Position numbers and translations under genes: made by a program. DNA of 14,255 nucleotides from an uncultured Peptococcaceae bacterium. Its GTDB lineage: Bacteria > Bacillota > Peptococcia > Peptococcales > Peptococcaceae. Position 1 is the first letter of the stretch; each line of letters begins with the position of its first letter. Below the pieces are notes generated by a model. It ran no database searches, was not told where the DNA came from, and saw only the letters and a program-made list of their open reading frames with translations. Shown here one piece after another: positions 1 to 6,279 of the stretch. The stretch covers positions 1 through 14,255 of the forward strand of contig CALAKO010000228.1 in the NCBI GenBank assembly GCA_937922955.1, written 5' to 3'.

Positions 1-1136
1 ATCAAATACGGCGTCATGATATGAACATAATCTTCTGCTAAGTCGAGAATTTGGCAATACACATTTGCGGCGGTATCATGATTGTTTTCTGGCGCATCGG
101 CATACGGCGCAAGAATCACATTACTAGGCATCGGATTTTCCTCCACCTGCATGTGTTGCATATAAGCATCGGTCTGCCAGTCGGCGGCAACATCCCACAT
201 CTGCATGAACATCGCTGTCAAAGACTGCACCCCGTTGCCAGTGATGCGCAAGCCCGCATCTTTCCAATACCCAAAGCGTGTAATCAGGTTTGCATACTCA
301 TCCGCCAAGTTAAAGCCACCTGTATAACCGACCTTCCCATCAATGACAGTGATTTTTCGATGATCTCGGTTGTTCTGATAAGAAGACAGGATTGGCCGAA
401 TTGGAGAAAACACACAGCACTGAATCCCCATGTCATTGATCATTTCGCAATAACGTTTTGGTAATTTCAAGCTGCAGAAGCCGTCGTACATCAACCGTAC
501 CTCAACGCCTGCCTCTGCCTTTCGTTTTAAAATATCCAGCAAACGATCCATGACCTGACCTTCGTGTACAATGAAATACTCCATAAAAATAAACTTCTCG
601 GCCTTCTCAAGATCCGCAAACAAAGCTTCTATGGATTCCTCGCCCGTCTTGAAATAAGTCACATCCTCGCCATAATACGTCGGATACATACAAGCCGTCG
701 CCAGGTAGCGGAACAGCCCCACATATTTATTATTCATGAACGACAAATCATAACGGGCAGCCTCGCTGTCCGTCAAATGCAGCGCTGTCAGCATTTCCTT
801 TTCATGAACCTTCGCTGTCAAATGCCCGGTTCCCGGAACCAAGCGAATAATCACATACATCATCAAGGCAACCGTTGGCATTAGCGCGAGAAGAATCAAC
901 CAGGCAACCTGATAAGAATTGTGTGGACATCGAATAATGATATAAGTAATCATTAAAACAATCAGAATAACAACGATCACCTGGAAAACCATTGCATAAT
1001 TGCTGGCAACTTTCTCTGTAAGGAGATAATAAAAGCCACCCCAAGCTACAATTTGAAATATCACCAACACAATTGTCCAAAAGATGGAGTTATTTACCGC
1101 CGACAGACTTTTTTGTCGAATTCTTTCGTTGTTCAC
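1..1136 (-). CDS. cls: Cardiolipin synthase, 3' part cut by window edge
   Basis: Phospholipase-D superfamily enzyme expected to join two phosphatidylglycerols into cardiolipin and glycerol at the membrane. 378 codons are visible. The chosen start is GTG at 1136, preceded by an AAGGGGAAG-type ribosome binding site. Three hydrophobic segments (about residues 19-40, 48-68 and 77-98) form the usual N-terminal membrane part. The first catalytic HKD motif is intact: H259-R-K261, D266 and a following G-G in HRKITVIDGKVGYTGG. The second PLD domain begins near the edge (YVHIMTPYL), and its HKD motif lies outside the window. Family members are usually about 480-510 residues, so roughly a quarter is missing. 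The gene follows the rubrerythrin terminator and has its own promoter, so it is probably transcribed separately. I see no frameshift in the visible part. The family call is firm; cardiolipin as product is inferred from the architecture. Confidence 0.93.
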   Translation of the reverse strand, partial: MNNERIRQKSLSAVNNSIFWTIVLVIFQIVAWGGFYYLLTEKVASNYAMVFQVIVVILIVLMITYIIIRCPHNSYQVAWLILLALMPTVALMMYVIIRLVPGTGHLTAKVHEKEMLTALHLTDSEAARYDLSFMNNKYVGLFRYLATACMYPTYYGEDVTYFKTGEESIEALFADLEKAEKFIFMEYFIVHEGQVMDRLLDILKRKAEAGVEVRLMYDGFCSLKLPKRYCEMINDMGIQCCVFSPIRPILSSYQNNRDHRKITVIDGKVGYTGGFNLADEYANLITRFGYWKDAGLRITGNGVQSLTAMFMQMWDVAADWQTDAYMQHMQVEENPMPSNVILAPYADAPENNHDTAANVYCQILDLAEDYVHIMTPYL

Positions 1137-1193
1137 CGTCTTCCCCTTCTTTATTTCATTAATCTTGACCGCAAAACAAAGTAATTATCTTTC

Positions 1194-1222
1194 ATAGTAA
1201 GTCAATCAAGATTTCTTGTCAA
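1194..1222 (-). promoter_or_regulatory. Sigma-A promoter of cardiolipin synthase gene
   Basis: On the minus strand TTGACA (1222-1217), a 17-bp spacer and TACTAT (1199-1194) stand about 60 bp before the GTG start. The -35 box is perfect and the -10 box matches 4 of 6. A short inverted repeat CAAGA-TT-TCTTG (1207-1218) lies in the spacer and touches the -35 box. Confidence 0.6.
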
Positions 1223-1264
1223 CCAAACATTCAATTTCTCTGCAAGATAAATCAACAACAAAAA

Positions 1265-1289
1265 AACACCCTGAAAGATACAGGGTGTT
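1265..1289 (-). terminator. Intrinsic terminator of rubrerythrin gene
   Basis: A 9-bp stem (AACACCCTG at 1265-1273 with CAGGGTGTT at 1281-1289) and a 7-nt loop are followed on the minus strand by a run of U. It starts 14 bp after the rubrerythrin stop codon. Confidence 0.88.
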
Positions 1290-1302
1290 GATAAACGTCC
1301 GA

Positions 1303-1845
1303 TTAATAATTTTCAGCAAGTACTTCAAAATAAGCCTTTGGATGGCTGCACGCTGGGCAAATGGTTGGTGGTTCTTGACCTTCAAAAATATAGCCGCAAT
1401 TATTGCATTTCCATTTAACAGATTCTTCCTTTTTAAAAGTGGTATCATTTTCGATGCCAGCAAGCAGCGTCAGGTAACGTTTTTCATGAGCAGCTTCAAC
1501 CTGAGCAATCAGATCCATTCGAGTAGCAATTTCATCGAAACCTTCTTCACGCGCTTCTTCTGCCATTCTCTTGTACATATCTGTCCATTCATAGTTTTCG
1601 CCAGCAGCGGCATCTTTCAAGTTTTCTGGGGTGCTCTTGATGGAACCACCTTGCAAATATTTAAACCAGAGTTTTGCATGTTCCATTTCATTTTTCGCAG
1701 TTTCTTCGAACAGCATCTGAATTTGAACATAACCATCTTTTTTAGCTTGAGACGCATAATAAGTGTACTTATTACGAGCCTGAGATTCGCCAGCAAACGC
1801 TTCCTGTAAGTTCTTTTCAGTTTTTGTACCTTTGAGCTCTTTCAT
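1303..1845 (-). CDS. rbr: Rubrerythrin
   Basis: Non-heme di-iron protein that reduces hydrogen peroxide in the cytoplasm of anaerobes, with electrons usually coming from rubredoxin or NADH-linked reductases. The 180-residue product has both classical parts. The ferritin-like four-helix domain supplies iron ligands (E20, E53, H56, E97 or a neighbour, E117 and H120 by position). The C-terminal rubredoxin-like domain has two CxxC pairs (C147/C150 and C163/C166) for one Fe(SCys)4 centre. Length and domain order match the standard family. The start has GGAGG six bases upstream, and a terminator follows the stop. No PerR-type box was found upstream; transcription may partly come from the strong veg promoters, because I see no good terminator between the two genes. 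Confidence 0.97.
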   Translation of the reverse strand: MKELKGTKTEKNLQEAFAGESQARNKYTYYASQAKKDGYVQIQMLFEETAKNEMEHAKLWFKYLQGGSIKSTPENLKDAAAGENYEWTDMYKRMAEEAREEGFDEIATRMDLIAQVEAAHEKRYLTLLAGIENDTTFKKEESVKWKCNNCGYIFEGQEPPTICPACSHPKAYFEVLAENY

Positions 1846-1907
1846 GTTGTTCCTCCATCTTTAATGTTTTCCTTTTCAACACAACATTGACTAAGAAGCA
1901 GTCATTT

Positions 1908-1985
1908 CTAGTACAAGAAAGGATCTTCTTCTGAACAATGAAGCACGCAAATCTCCATCTCTGTCATCCGCTTGTCAGCAAACAT
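1908..1985 (-). CDS. Candidate 25-residue small protein between veg and rubrerythrin
   Basis: A small ORF, ATG at 1985 to TAG at 1908, with AGGTGG seven bases before the ATG. The peptide begins MFADKRMTEMEICVLHC and ends in SEEDPFLY; it has two cysteines, is acidic towards the C-terminus and has no membrane segment. I do not recognise it. It begins 35 bases after the veg stop and could be read from the veg promoters. Its ribosome binding site lies in the 3' arm of a weak hairpin (1988-2017). The good spacing is the only coding evidence; chance occurrence is quite possible. Confidence 0.35.
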   Translation of the reverse strand: MFADKRMTEMEICVLHCSEEDPFLY

Positions 1986-2020
1986 AACAGTTCCACCTGC
2001 TCCCCTAGGACCAACTGATC

Positions 2021-2293
2021 TTACGAGTGCGCACCACTCGCTAAACGATAAACATGTCCATTTTTGTGAAGGGCAACCACTACGTTTCCTGTTACAAGGT
2101 CCACATAGTTAAACGATAAGCGACGCTCTGCATGGTCCTCTGCTTTTACGACAAACACATTACGATAGGTTGCTTCCAGCTCTCCTTTATGATTGACAAC
2201 GCGATTGCGCCCAACGTTCACATCAAGCTCAATCTCACATCCAACAAACGGCTGCAAAGACTTCTTTACACGCTCTATCGTCATCTTCGTCAT
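2021..2293 (-). CDS. veg: Veg family protein (biofilm-related regulator)
   Basis: Small cytoplasmic protein of the Veg family (formerly DUF1021), about 90 residues. In Bacillus subtilis, Veg stimulates biofilm formation by counteracting SinR; that role is known only there and is an inference here. Family features seen are the N-terminal IERVKKSLQPFVGCEIELDVN, the GRNRVVNHKGELEATYRNVFVV block (Bacillus: GRRKT..GILAETYPSVFVI) and RLSFNYVDLVTGNVVVAL. The start is the ATG at 2293, nine bases after GAGAGG. Longer readings up to 2347 are excluded because they run across the promoter. As in B. subtilis, the gene has very strong promoters. The C-terminus (HKNGHVYRLASGAHS) is a little longer than usual. 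Confidence 0.9.
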   Translation of the reverse strand: MTKMTIERVKKSLQPFVGCEIELDVNVGRNRVVNHKGELEATYRNVFVVKAEDHAERRLSFNYVDLVTGNVVVALHKNGHVYRLASGAHS

Positions 2294-2318
2294 ATGCATC
2301 ATCCTCTCTAGTGTTCTA

Positions 2319-2347
2319 ATTATAGCATAAAACATCCGATGACGCAA
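2319..2347 (-). promoter_or_regulatory. Proximal veg promoter (P2), extended -10
   Basis: TTGCGT (2347-2342), a 17-bp spacer and TATAAT (2324-2319) on the minus strand. TGC precedes the -10 box, giving an extended -10 element. It lies 25 bp before the veg start. Confidence 0.75.
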
Positions 2348-2359
2348 AAAGAATTTTTC

Positions 2360-2388
2360 ATTATACCGTTATCATCTTCCTTTGTCAA
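2360..2388 (-). promoter_or_regulatory. Distal veg promoter (P1), perfect consensus
   Basis: TTGACA (2388-2383), a spacer of exactly 17 bp and TATAAT (2365-2360) on the minus strand: 12 of 12 consensus positions for sigma-A. It lies about 40 bp upstream of P2. Confidence 0.85.
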
Positions 2389-2454
2389 GCACCCCACGCC
2401 ATATTTCACTACGCTTACTTTACAGAAAATTAATCTTTTCAGGTAAATAAAATA

Positions 2455-2472
2455 CTGTCCCACGCTGGACAG
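2455..2472 (-). repeat. Isolated hairpin between rpsI terminator and veg promoters
   Basis: A perfect 6-bp stem, CTGTCC (2455-2460) with GGACAG (2467-2472), and a 6-nt loop. On the minus strand it is followed by TATTTTATTTACC, so it could be a weak second terminator behind rpsI. No gene ends here on the plus strand. The rest of 2389-2534 holds only AT-rich sequence, with no convincing ORF. Confidence 0.4.
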
Positions 2473-2534
2473 CTAAATTTAAAAATTTTTTTGTTACTAG
2501 TGGTTCATTCCCCCTACTTTTACAGCATAAGAAA

Positions 2535-2565
2535 AAACCCCAGAAACAACATGTTTCTGGGGTTT
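2535..2565 (-). terminator. Intrinsic terminator of rplM-rpsI operon
   Basis: A 13-bp perfect stem (2535-2547 with 2553-2565), a 5-nt loop and a minus-strand U run, placed 15 bases after the rpsI stop codon. Confidence 0.95.
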
Positions 2566-2580
2566 GTAATTTGCGTCGAA

Positions 2581-2973
2581 TTAGCGCTTGGAGAACTGTG
2601 GTGCACGGCGTGCTGCTTTGAGACCGTATTTTTTACGTTCTTTCATACGTGGGTCACGGGTCAGGAAGCCAGCGCGTTTGAGAACCTGACGGTATTCAGG
2701 ATCTGCCTGGAGCAGTGCACGAGCGATGCCGTGACGGATTGCGCCAGCCTGGCCAGTGGTACCGCCACCGACAGCGTTAACCTTAACATCGAAACGACCA
2801 GCAGTTTCAGTCAGTTCGAGTGGCTGCATAACGATCATTTCGAGGGTTTTCTTACCAAAGTATTCAGCCATGTCTCTGCCGTTGATGGTAACATTACCAT
2901 TGCCTGGAACGAGGCGTACACGAGCAACGGAAGATTTACGACGGCCAGTGCCATAATATTGAATATCTGCCAT
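2581..2973 (-). CDS. rpsI: 30S ribosomal protein S9
   Basis: Universal small-subunit protein whose C-terminal tail reaches the P-site tRNA. The 130-residue product has the family hallmarks: the start QYYGTGRRKSSVARVRL, the GGGTTGQAGAIRHGIARAL core and the basic ending RRAPQFSKR, with the invariant terminal arginine. Length is the usual bacterial 130. The ribosome binding site GAGGAGG stands eight bases before the ATG. It begins 16 bp after the rplM stop, the standard rplM-rpsI operon, so both proteins come from one transcript that ends at the terminator just downstream. Confidence 0.99.
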   Translation of the reverse strand: MADIQYYGTGRRKSSVARVRLVPGNGNVTINGRDMAEYFGKKTLEMIVMQPLELTETAGRFDVKVNAVGGGTTGQAGAIRHGIARALLQADPEYRQVLKRAGFLTRDPRMKERKKYGLKAARRAPQFSKR

Positions 2974-2989
2974 AGTGGTTTACCTCCTC

Positions 2990-3424
2990 TTAGAATTCGT
3001 ATACTTCTGGCTGCTGAGCAACATGTGGATGTTCAGCACCTGCGTATACTTTGAGTTTGCGGAACATTTGACGGCCCAGTCTGTTGTGTGGGAGCATGCC
3101 CTTGATGGCACGTTCCATAACAAATTCTGGTTTGGTCTTCATGAGATCGCCATAAGTGCGTTCTTTGAGACCACCTGGATAACCGCTATGGTGATAGTAT
3201 TTCTTCTGGAGATCTTTCTTACCAGTCAGAACGATGTCCTGAGCATTGATAACGATTACATAATCCCCACAGTCAACGTTAGGGGTGTAAGTGGTTTTGT
3301 GCTTACCTCTTAAAATTGCAGCAGCCTGAGTCGCTACACGACCAAGTGGCTTGCCTGCAGCGTCAATGACATACCATTTTCTTTCAACTTCGCCAGCTTT
3401 GGCCATGAAAGTTGTGCTACGCAT
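2990..3424 (-). CDS. rplM: 50S ribosomal protein L13
   Basis: Early-assembly large-subunit protein binding 23S rRNA. The 144-residue product matches the family throughout: MAKAGEVERKWYVIDAAGKP near the N-terminus, LGRVATQAAAILRGKHK, GDYVIVINAQ, KKYYHHSGYPGG, and AIKGMLPHNRLGRQMFRKLK near the end. The start at 3424 is set by AAAGGAGG seven bases upstream; a longer in-frame reading to 3499 lacks a binding site and lies inside the leader. It is the first gene of the rplM-rpsI pair. In several Firmicutes and in E. coli the L13 protein limits its own synthesis; here a folded leader precedes the gene. Confidence 0.99.
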   Translation of the reverse strand: MRSTTFMAKAGEVERKWYVIDAAGKPLGRVATQAAAILRGKHKTTYTPNVDCGDYVIVINAQDIVLTGKKDLQKKYYHHSGYPGGLKERTYGDLMKTKPEFVMERAIKGMLPHNRLGRQMFRKLKVYAGAEHPHVAQQPEVYEF

Positions 3425-3541
3425 GTAACATCCTCCTTTAATCTCGGTATCTTCATTATGAATAAATTGTACAATAAAATAATTGATGGTTGTATCCACA
3501 ATGGATCCGGGGCTCTGGATCTGTTACTGTGTCGACCATAC
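3425..3541 (-). promoter_or_regulatory. Structured 5' leader of rplM, candidate L13 leader
   Basis: About 115 nt lie between the likely transcription start and the rplM ATG. GGTAT at the very 5' end (3542-3538) can pair with ATACC (3450-3446) just before the ribosome binding site, closing the whole leader. Inside it is a hairpin GATCC/GGATC (3521-3517 with 3508-3504) with an 8-nt loop. This layout resembles ribosomal-protein autoregulatory leaders such as the L13 leader (Rfam RF00555). I judge it by layout only, not by a covariance match. Confidence 0.55.
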
Positions 3542-3547
3542 CCGATT

Positions 3548-3577
3548 ATTATATGAATTTTAGGGGGTGTTTGTCAA
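3548..3577 (-). promoter_or_regulatory. Promoter of rplM-rpsI operon
   Basis: TTGACA (3577-3572), an 18-bp spacer and TATAAT (3553-3548) on the minus strand: both boxes are perfect. It predicts a start near 3541. Confidence 0.85.
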
Positions 3578-3678
3578 TGCTTTTTTGTGGAAAACCGCAA
3601 GTTTTCGCCAGTTTTTTCCTGAAAAGGCCGGCACTTTTCAACAATTGCTGTTCACCTCCCGCCACTGCCGACCATAAA

Positions 3679-3705
3679 AAATGCAGCCCGATTCGGGCTG
3701 CATTT
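3679..3705 (-). terminator. Intrinsic terminator of DUF1624 gene
   Basis: A 12-bp perfect stem (3679-3690 with 3694-3705), a 3-nt loop and a minus-strand U run. It begins eight bases after the stop codon of the upstream gene. Confidence 0.92.
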
Positions 3706-3713
3706 GCTTCGCA

Positions 3714-4475
3714 TCAGCTTGGAAAAAATGGCCGCAAAAGCACGTAAATCAGCGGCTGATGCAGGAGATAAATGAGCAGGCTATGCCGTCCCGCCCACTC
3801 CAGAAAACGACAGCGGCTCTTCACAAGCACCGACAGCCAGCCCCGTCGTTCAAAGACAAAGTACAAAAAGTATCCTACGAGAAACACAAACAGCCAAGGC
3901 AGCAGCGGAAAATAATCCGCCGAATAAAAATCCTCCGTTGGCATGCCAAGAAAGGTGGTAAGCAGATTCGCAAACCACGCGCTTGGAAGAGTCAATATCT
4001 GCCAGTCGCCAAGGCCCAGGTACCCATCGCGCAGCGGCCAGAACAGCATCACCAGGATCAACGACGCCACCATTGCCAACAGCGGCCGACGACGCATACG
4101 TTCAAGAACGGGTGCTGCCAGCCCGCCAAGAATCATGCAGGCGCCCAAAAGCGTCAACACGCCAAAAATGATGAGCATCTGCGGCTCCAGCACCAGCGTC
4201 ACCATCGTCACCGCCAGCCCTGCCAGCGACACTTCCACGCCGCGCTGCAGCGGATGTTTTGACAAAGGCAGGCAAAACCCCGACACGATGATGAAGCACC
4301 AGCAAATCATCTGCTGCCAGAAAACGCCTGGCCGTTCATCCAGCCACTGCCAGTCAACGCCATACACATACACCAAGTCCCACACCGCATGAAACGCAAT
4401 CATATTGAGGATGGCAAATCCACGCAGGCCATCAATCACAGCATACCGCGTTTGTTCTGAATCGTGTGTTTCCAT
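3714..4475 (-). CDS. DUF1624 membrane protein, acyltransferase-like
   Basis: A 253-residue polytopic membrane protein of the DUF1624 / heparan-alpha-glucosaminide N-acetyltransferase-like family. These are thought to move acyl groups across the membrane; the bacterial substrate is unknown. Family marks are DGLRGFAILNMIAFHAVWD at residues 15-33 (with H29, the position of the proposed acyl-carrying histidine, and D33), YFPLLPWLFVFLVGYFLY (188-205) and GRHSLLIYLLHQPLIYVLL (229-247). About seven or eight hydrophobic segments are visible. The start at 4475 follows AGGAGG; a longer in-frame ATG at 4517 lies inside the gltX terminator and is rejected. No promoter is seen between gltX and this gene, so expression probably depends on read-through of that terminator. 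Modification of a cell-envelope glycan is plausible but unproven. Confidence 0.85.
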   Translation of the reverse strand: METHDSEQTRYAVIDGLRGFAILNMIAFHAVWDLVYVYGVDWQWLDERPGVFWQQMICWCFIIVSGFCLPLSKHPLQRGVEVSLAGLAVTMVTLVLEPQMLIIFGVLTLLGACMILGGLAAPVLERMRRRPLLAMVASLILVMLFWPLRDGYLGLGDWQILTLPSAWFANLLTTFLGMPTEDFYSADYFPLLPWLFVFLVGYFLYFVFERRGWLSVLVKSRCRFLEWAGRHSLLIYLLHQPLIYVLLRPFFPS

Positions 4476-4500
4476 GGCACCCTCCTCTTTCATAAAAAAT

Positions 4501-4525
4501 GCAGGGACTTTTGCCAAGCCCCTGC
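4501..4525 (-). terminator. Intrinsic terminator of gltX (leaky?)
   Basis: GCAGGG (4501-4506) pairs with CCCTGC (4520-4525), extended by CTT/AAG across one A-C mismatch, followed on the minus strand by six U. The next ribosome binding site begins within about 10 bases, so some polymerase must pass if the DUF1624 gene is to be expressed from upstream. Confidence 0.85.
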
Positions 4526-4531
4526 AAACGA

Positions 4532-6187
4532 TTATTTAGAAAGCTGATCGATGTACAGCTTCACACGTGCGATGGTTTTTTCTTCTCCCAGCACCTGCTG
4601 AATGCTCCAGATGTCCGGAGCGTTGCGGCGACCAGTAATGGCCAGACGCACAACGGTGCTAACATCGCCGACATGGCCTTTATAAGCGTCAGGATTTTTC
4701 TTATAATCCTTCGGACGCACCGCGTAGCCGCGCTCTTCGGTGATGGTGCGAATCTTATTGAACCAAGCTTCGTTATCATCCTGATGATCATAGGTAGCCA
4801 GGTAGTCGTTCAAAATAGCAACCGCCTCATCAGCAGGAATGTTGTCAGGCAGAGCGTCTTCCTGCACAAACCAGGCATCAAAGAAATACTTCGTAAAGGC
4901 CACAATCTGTTCCGCATGCACCAGATCCTTACGAGGTTTTTTGCCATCGCGGCCGATCGCCAACAGCTTCACAAAGCTGTCGCGTTCTGGCGCAATGACC
5001 TCATAAATGTCCTGATGGTATTTCTGTGCCCAGGCAATCACAAAATCAGCGATCTCTTCTTCGCTCAGACGCACCAAGGTTTCCTTGCAGACGTCTTCAA
5101 GCTTCACCATATCAAAGAGGGCACCGCTGGTTGCCATTTTATCCAAGTGGACAGGGAAATCTTCCAATGGCGTTTCCGGATTAGCCAAGCGCCATTCTTC
5201 ATAGTCGGAATTCAGAAGCACCATGATGTATTCGCGCACAGCCTGTGGGAAATACCCTTTTTCTTCATAGAAAGAAAGTGCCATTTCAGGGTCTTTACGC
5301 TTGGACAGCTTGCGACGAGTACCATTTTCGTCGATTTTCATAAGATGGGCCGTATGGCAATAAACAGGATATTCCCAGCCCAGCGTTTCAAACAATTCGA
5401 TGTGGAACGGCAAAGTCGCCAGCCATTCTTCCCCACGCACCACATGGGTCACACGCATGAAATGGTCGTCCACCACATGCGCAAAATGATAGGTTGGCAC
5501 ACCGTTGGTCTTGAGCAGGACAAAATCCTGGTCGTTTGGATGAATGGTCACATGGCCGCGGATGCCGTCGGCAATGATGCGTGTTTCTTCTGGATTGCCG
5601 GTCGCTCTCAGGCGCAGTGTCCAAGGTTCACCAGCATCCAGCTTGGTGCGAATGTCTTCCATGGTCAGGTTGCGGTCACTGGCCCACTTGCCATAGTAGC
5701 CAGTGTTGACCTTGAGCGCTTCCTGTTCTTCGCGGATTTTCGCCAGGTCGTCTTCTGTCGCAAAGGATGGGTACGCTTTGCCCTGAGCCACCAGGCTCTT
5801 CGCCACCGCCTGATAAATGTCCACGCGTTCGCTTTGATGATAAGGGCCATAGGCGCCCTTGTCGCCATCAAGAGTCACCCCTTCATCAAAGTGGATGCCG
5901 AAATAATCCATGGCACGGATAATCAGCGCTTCGGCGCCTTCCACCTTACGTTTATCGTCGGTGTCTTCGATGCGCAGCAAGAAGCTGCCGCCGCTTTGAT
6001 GAGCCATGCGTTCATCAATCATAGCACCATACAAGTTGCCAATATGAATAAACCCTGTTGGGCTTGGTCCCAAACGGGTAATCATCGCGCCCTCTGCCAG
6101 GTCGCGATGTGGAAAACGTTGTTCTAATTCGTCGATGGTTGTTGCCACATCTGGAAACAACCAATCAGCCAACTGCTGATGGTTCAT
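4532..6187 (-). CDS. gltX: Glutamate--tRNA ligase
   Basis: Class I aminoacyl-tRNA synthetase that charges tRNA(Glu) using ATP and glutamate. The 551-residue product carries the signature PSPTGFIHIGN (residues 41-51, HIGN replacing HIGH) and the second ATP-binding motif KLSKR (293-297, replacing KMSKS). Also conserved are LRIEDTD (71-77), the tRNA/glutamate-binding VPTYHFAHVVDDH (230-242) and VVRGEEW (249-255). It is some 60-80 residues longer than the usual 470-490, partly from an N-terminal extension of about 33 residues before the catalytic core. The zinc-binding cysteines found in some GluRS are absent (YPSFATEDDL at that place). TAAGGAGG is well placed before the ATG. It has its own promoter, a short leader with one hairpin, and a terminator. 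Whether it also charges tRNA(Gln) cannot be read from the sequence. Confidence 0.97.
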   Translation of the reverse strand: MNHQQLADWLFPDVATTIDELEQRFPHRDLAEGAMITRLGPSPTGFIHIGNLYGAMIDERMAHQSGGSFLLRIEDTDDKRKVEGAEALIIRAMDYFGIHFDEGVTLDGDKGAYGPYHQSERVDIYQAVAKSLVAQGKAYPSFATEDDLAKIREEQEALKVNTGYYGKWASDRNLTMEDIRTKLDAGEPWTLRLRATGNPEETRIIADGIRGHVTIHPNDQDFVLLKTNGVPTYHFAHVVDDHFMRVTHVVRGEEWLATLPFHIELFETLGWEYPVYCHTAHLMKIDENGTRRKLSKRKDPEMALSFYEEKGYFPQAVREYIMVLLNSDYEEWRLANPETPLEDFPVHLDKMATSGALFDMVKLEDVCKETLVRLSEEEIADFVIAWAQKYHQDIYEVIAPERDSFVKLLAIGRDGKKPRKDLVHAEQIVAFTKYFFDAWFVQEDALPDNIPADEAVAILNDYLATYDHQDDNEAWFNKIRTITEERGYAVRPKDYKKNPDAYKGHVGDVSTVVRLAITGRRNAPDIWSIQQVLGEEKTIARVKLYIDQLSK

Positions 6188-6205
6188 AATATCCTCCTTA
6201 AAATC

Positions 6206-6222
6206 GCCCTGTCTGTCAGGGC
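6206..6222 (-). promoter_or_regulatory. Hairpin in gltX leader next to the ribosome binding site
   Basis: A perfect 6-bp GC-rich stem (GCCCTG/CAGGGC, loop of 5) in the roughly 55-nt gltX leader, ending eight bases before AAGGAGG. It lacks a U run, so it is not a terminator; the leader is far too short for a T-box. It may affect translation or mRNA stability. Confidence 0.5.
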
Positions 6223-6250
6223 CTTTGTTCTGTAATCACAAATCATTACT

Positions 6251-6279
6251 ATTATAATTTTATCGTCTGCGCTTGTAAA
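6251..6279 (-). promoter_or_regulatory. Promoter of gltX
   Basis: TTTACA (6279-6274), a 17-bp spacer and TATAAT (6256-6251) on the minus strand. The -10 box is perfect and the -35 box matches 5 of 6. Confidence 0.8.

Noticed and set aside
51..884. Rightward ORFs of 137 and 106 codons
   Set aside because: They lie antisense to the cardiolipin synthase gene, whose translation gives clear PLD motifs; they have no plausible ribosome binding sites or family resemblance.
1888..1960. Possible promoter of rubrerythrin (TTGTTC-17-TGTACT or TTGTAC-17-TAGTCA)
   Set aside because: Both boxes are weak in each case and no PerR-like operator accompanies them, so neither is separable from chance.
1988..2017. 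Hairpin behind veg as a terminator
   Set aside because: The stem is interrupted by a 3x3 internal loop and no U run follows, so I treat it only as a possible fold over the small ORF's ribosome binding site.
3540..3626. Short leftward ORF starting with TTG behind GGGAGGTG, before rplM
   Set aside because: The spacing is 11 bases, the start is TTG, and the frame runs across the rplM promoter. Coding is unlikely; 3578-3678 otherwise shows nothing definite.
4499..6127. Rightward ORF of 542 codons antisense to gltX
   Set aside because: A shadow frame of a well-conserved synthetase; no start signal or recognisable domain.
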